Below are positions 61,552 through 64,000 of a DNA stretch of 64,000 nt, in pieces. Position 1 is the stretch's first letter; every line of letters starts with the position of its first letter. The stretch spans positions 1,916,278-1,980,277 of the forward strand of contig BDGG01000004.1 in the NCBI GenBank assembly GCA_001949185.1, given 5' to 3'. The notes beneath the pieces are model-generated. The model was not told the DNA's origin. It ran no database searches and saw nothing but the letters and a program-made list of their open reading frames with translations. The stretch is from Ramazzottius varieornatus (Eukaryota > Tardigrada > Eutardigrada > Parachela > Ramazzottiidae). A program made the position numbers and the translations under genes.

Positions 61552-63082
61552 AAGCCCGCCTAGGAACAATCAGACCCTTTTCTCTTTATCAATTTGCCTT
61601 TTACCAATTTGTCGCTGGGTTGGTGTGTGAGAAAACTGTCTCACAGAGTTGCGCAGAGCATTAATGGTTTGTTCGATGTTTGGATCTCACTTACGGTACT
61701 GTTAACAAAAATCAAATTCAGGGTTCATAAATGAGACATGAGCAAATATGATCAAAAACAGATCGCTCTCCCAAGTGGCGCACGCTTTCTGCCAACAACA
61801 CCGAGAGCGTGCGTCACTTGAGGCATCGATCTGTTTCAAGCCATTTGGCCAGGTGTCAAATAATGACTGGTAACCCGGTATTCGTTTACGGCCCGGTATC
61901 ACAAAAAACGCAGATTATATGCAAGAAGTTTCTACTGTAGGAGATCGTTCAAATCGCGACCCATCAGCAGAGTTCTAGAACGACGGGCTCATCAATCATA
62001 TCAATTTTTGACGTTGCTGGCGAATGTGATGCATAGTTGAAATCTTCACGTCACGATGCTCACTTTGGTTCCCCCTTATGGACCTGATGAGGCGTCTCCA
62101 TGAAGACACTTGAGCTGCTGTAATTCAGGAAGCATTTGCGGGACGAGTCGATAGTCTTCTCGTCAAAAGGTCGAGACTGGCTCTTCACATGCTGCAGTAG
62201 ACGATAGACGCTTACCAACAAGCAAACAATATTCCACCGACACTTTGGACACTCCACATTCATACTGTACATCTGTGACGAACGTGGCTCCTATACAATG
62301 GGACGTGACACACAGTGAGTTGGTAAACATAAAAATGTCGAAACGGATTGGCGATTTTCCAATCAGCCTTGCATGCTTGGAGATCAACGATAGATGGTCG
62401 GCGGATTTCCTGCCTTCAAGTCTCTGGAGACTTCGCTACTCCGCAAATGCACACGATCGGCACGAATCTCTTCTCCATCGCCGATCCCGCCTTTTCTTTT
62501 TTAACAAGCACGGATGCACTGAATCGTGCGATAATCCGGCTCCCGGTACCCTCGTATGGCGTACATCCTGTGCTCAGGCTGTGTAATGACGTACAGTACC
62601 GACGCGCCCTTTTTGGGTGGTCGCATTTGTAGCTCCAGCAAAAGTTCCCCATATATATGTTCATGATTTTGCATGTACGATCGAATCTCTTGACTCCAGA
62701 AACAATACTCCTATCTCCCGTCATGTCATCATCGCGCCTGCGGGTCCAACCTGCTCTTGTGCCGAAAACTGATCTGCGATCGCTCCACGACCTCCGTAAG
62801 CTGTAGGGTGATGGTCTAGTTGGCTGGATGTCTCGCACCGGGAATTTTGCTCGTTTTTATGCTCTTTCTAGTGGGTAATTGAACAACATGAAGTTGTTGG
62901 ATATGCTCGTAGTAAGTGCATGAGCTCGAGAGACAGATCGGGACTGGTATCTCGATTTCCAGATAGAAGAATTGTAGCCCGATTGTGATCCGAGTGATTG
63001 GATACAACAAAGCCGGATCAGCCACCAGCTGTTTCATTCACTCTATCCAGGAACTCGGAAACCCCGAGTGGCGCAGTTCAAG
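61552..63082. other. 1.5 kb after the nAChR gene, no confident gene
   Basis: Includes the second MITE-like copy. Minus-strand ORFs at 62416-62838 (140 codons) and 62060-62272 are next to each other and could be parts of a spliced gene. One alternative frame reads SVLYVITQPEHRMYAIRGYR, which looks protein-like, but I could not identify a family or a consistent exon chain. Confidence 0.35.
61735..61857. mobile_element. MITE-like foldback element, copy 2, downstream of the nAChR gene
   Basis: Arms of about 55 bp pair imperfectly (AAACAGATCG against CGATCTGTTT; AAGTGGCGCACGCT against AGCGTGCGTCACTT) around a loop with GCCAACAACA. The centre is clearly related to copy 1 (AAGTGGCGCACG then GCCAACAACA in both), while the arm ends have diverged. 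Confidence 0.75.
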
Positions 63083-63714
63083 ATGCTGTCCTTCACCAGA
63101 AGAGACTGTGGATCATATTTGGCGCTAATAATTGTTCAACTGTGGTGGCTGCTGCAAGGTAATGAAATTCATTCTCCTCTCCTTTGTTGTTCGGTGGTGC
63201 CGAAATTCCAGCTAAAGATCTTCCTTTTGAAGTTTCAAGTTTCAATGACATGCCTTAATTGTAGTGGCTCTGTGAGCTTCGGTACTAGTGTACTCGATTG
63301 CGATGACCTTTAGTACCACAGTGAGGCAATGCCCAGCAGCTGGTGCCTTTGTGTTCAGCGGGAAGGGAACAGTTTACTCACCCAGGAAGAACCTAGCGTA
63401 TCGAATATCGTATCGATGCTGCCTTTACCACAAATGCTGATTCAAAGTGGCCCGTGCGACTGTTTACTTTGAGCATCCGTGCTTCTGCTCATTTCAAAAA
63501 TGGCCGAAAGGTTGTGTCAGCTGCTGTGTACACAACCGGCGACCGGAAAAGCCATCCTGCCCCATCAAAAAATTTATACTATACCGCTGCTCAGAAGATA
63601 CTGTCCATTGTATTAAGAAAAAGCATGTCCTAGTTTGCTAAATATGAGTTTGCGGGGCGGAAGCGCGGAGTGGTACAGGCGAGACTCTTCAGCAGCTCTT
63701 GGGATGGCCAGAGA
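63083..63714 (+). pseudogene. Possible secretory first exon plus interrupted CUB-like segment
   Basis: ATG at 63083 starts a leader-like exon (CGSYLALIIVQLWWLLQ) ending at a good donor (CAAG/GTAATG). Downstream, one frame reads CPAAGAFVFSGKGTVYSP, like the start of a CUB domain (Cys...Gly...Gly-x-hydrophobic-Ser-Pro). A second frame continues in CUB-like fashion (YRIDAAFTTNADSKWPVRLF, KNLYYTAAQKILSIVLRKS, then GVVQARLFS after an in-frame TAG). Joining these needs a frame change near 63400 and passes a stop at about 63633. It could be a decayed gene, an assembly error or a mis-modelled short intron. The window ends soon after. Confidence 0.3.
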
Positions 63715-64000
63715 AAATAGTAATCCATTTGCGATTGTCAGAAGTTTATCTTGTGATTTTAGAGGGTGGTCCGTTTATCGCGGTTTTCAATAGAAAGAGC
63801 TCCGTGGAGCTTACAAGTAATTGGCAAATAGTGGCCAATGGTGTAATTAAGTAATGAATCGAATCTAGTGTGGAATGAATCTCAAATAGCTGATTACCAT
63901 GTTAAACACAGCTTGTGGCATCTTTATCGATTTCTTCACAGCCCGCCAACGATAACGTTGTTTTTCCCTTGCTTATTGTGAGCGAGGATCAAACTTTCTC

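Overview
The window is eukaryotic nuclear DNA. Every recognisable gene is split by short GT-AG introns, mostly 40-120 bp, and genes alternate between strands with 0.2-1.3 kb between them. The content is animal: a nicotinic acetylcholine receptor subunit, a FoxL2-like factor, an ICAD homologue, an oxygen-sensor type guanylate cyclase, and two secreted proteins carrying chitin-binding type 2 domains, one fused to a chitin deacetylase. Chitin-binding plus chitin deacetylase and a compact gene layout suggest a small-genome ecdysozoan. A tardigrade is my best guess, but this is inference and no single sequence proves it. The exon models below were assembled by hand from reading frame, splice signals and remembered family sequences; nearly all sum to an intact frame.

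Layout. 1-1915 (+): 3' part of the acetyl-CoA transporter SLC33A1. 1916-3986: unassigned, with one possible capsid-like fragment. 3987-8624 (+): a secreted or surface protein with an LDLa module, an EGF module and about six repeats that look like those of bacterial RTX/type I-secreted adhesins. 8898-11222 (-): divergent PIAS-type SUMO ligase. 11997-16356 (+): COPB2. 16582-18033 (-): FoxL2-like. 19303-20739 (+): SLC35E2-type transporter. 20846-24724 (-): USP5. 25433-27960: decayed Harbinger/PIF transposon with convergent transposase and trihelix genes. 28294-28444: long hairpin. 30450-34139 (+): atypical soluble guanylate cyclase like fly Gyc-88E. 34723-37822 (+): chitin-binding protein with a very long low-complexity tail. 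39015-42545 (+): chitin deacetylase with a chitin-binding domain and similar linker. 42763-43500 (-): SZRD1-like. 44126-45005 (-): unrecognised Ser/Arg-rich protein. 46263-49121 (-): WDR24. 49722-51651 (+): NEIL1. 52099-52878 (+): TTC36. 53200-54579 (-): ICAD/DFFA. 55014-57020 (-): GPATCH3. 58183-61551 (+): nAChR non-alpha subunit. 63083 onward (+): possible secretory first exon followed by an interrupted CUB-like segment.

The genes do not form one pathway. Most are housekeeping (COPI traffic, SUMO and ubiquitin handling, GATOR2/TORC1, base-excision repair, G-patch RNA factor). Two adjacent genes form a probable cuticle pair. The most unusual item is the adhesin-repeat gene. Other points of note are extreme microexons (8-28 nt), a chitin deacetylase lacking one metal-binding Asp, a conserved DAVD caspase site in the ICAD homologue, and three hairpin/MITE-like elements, two of them related copies in and beside the nAChR gene.
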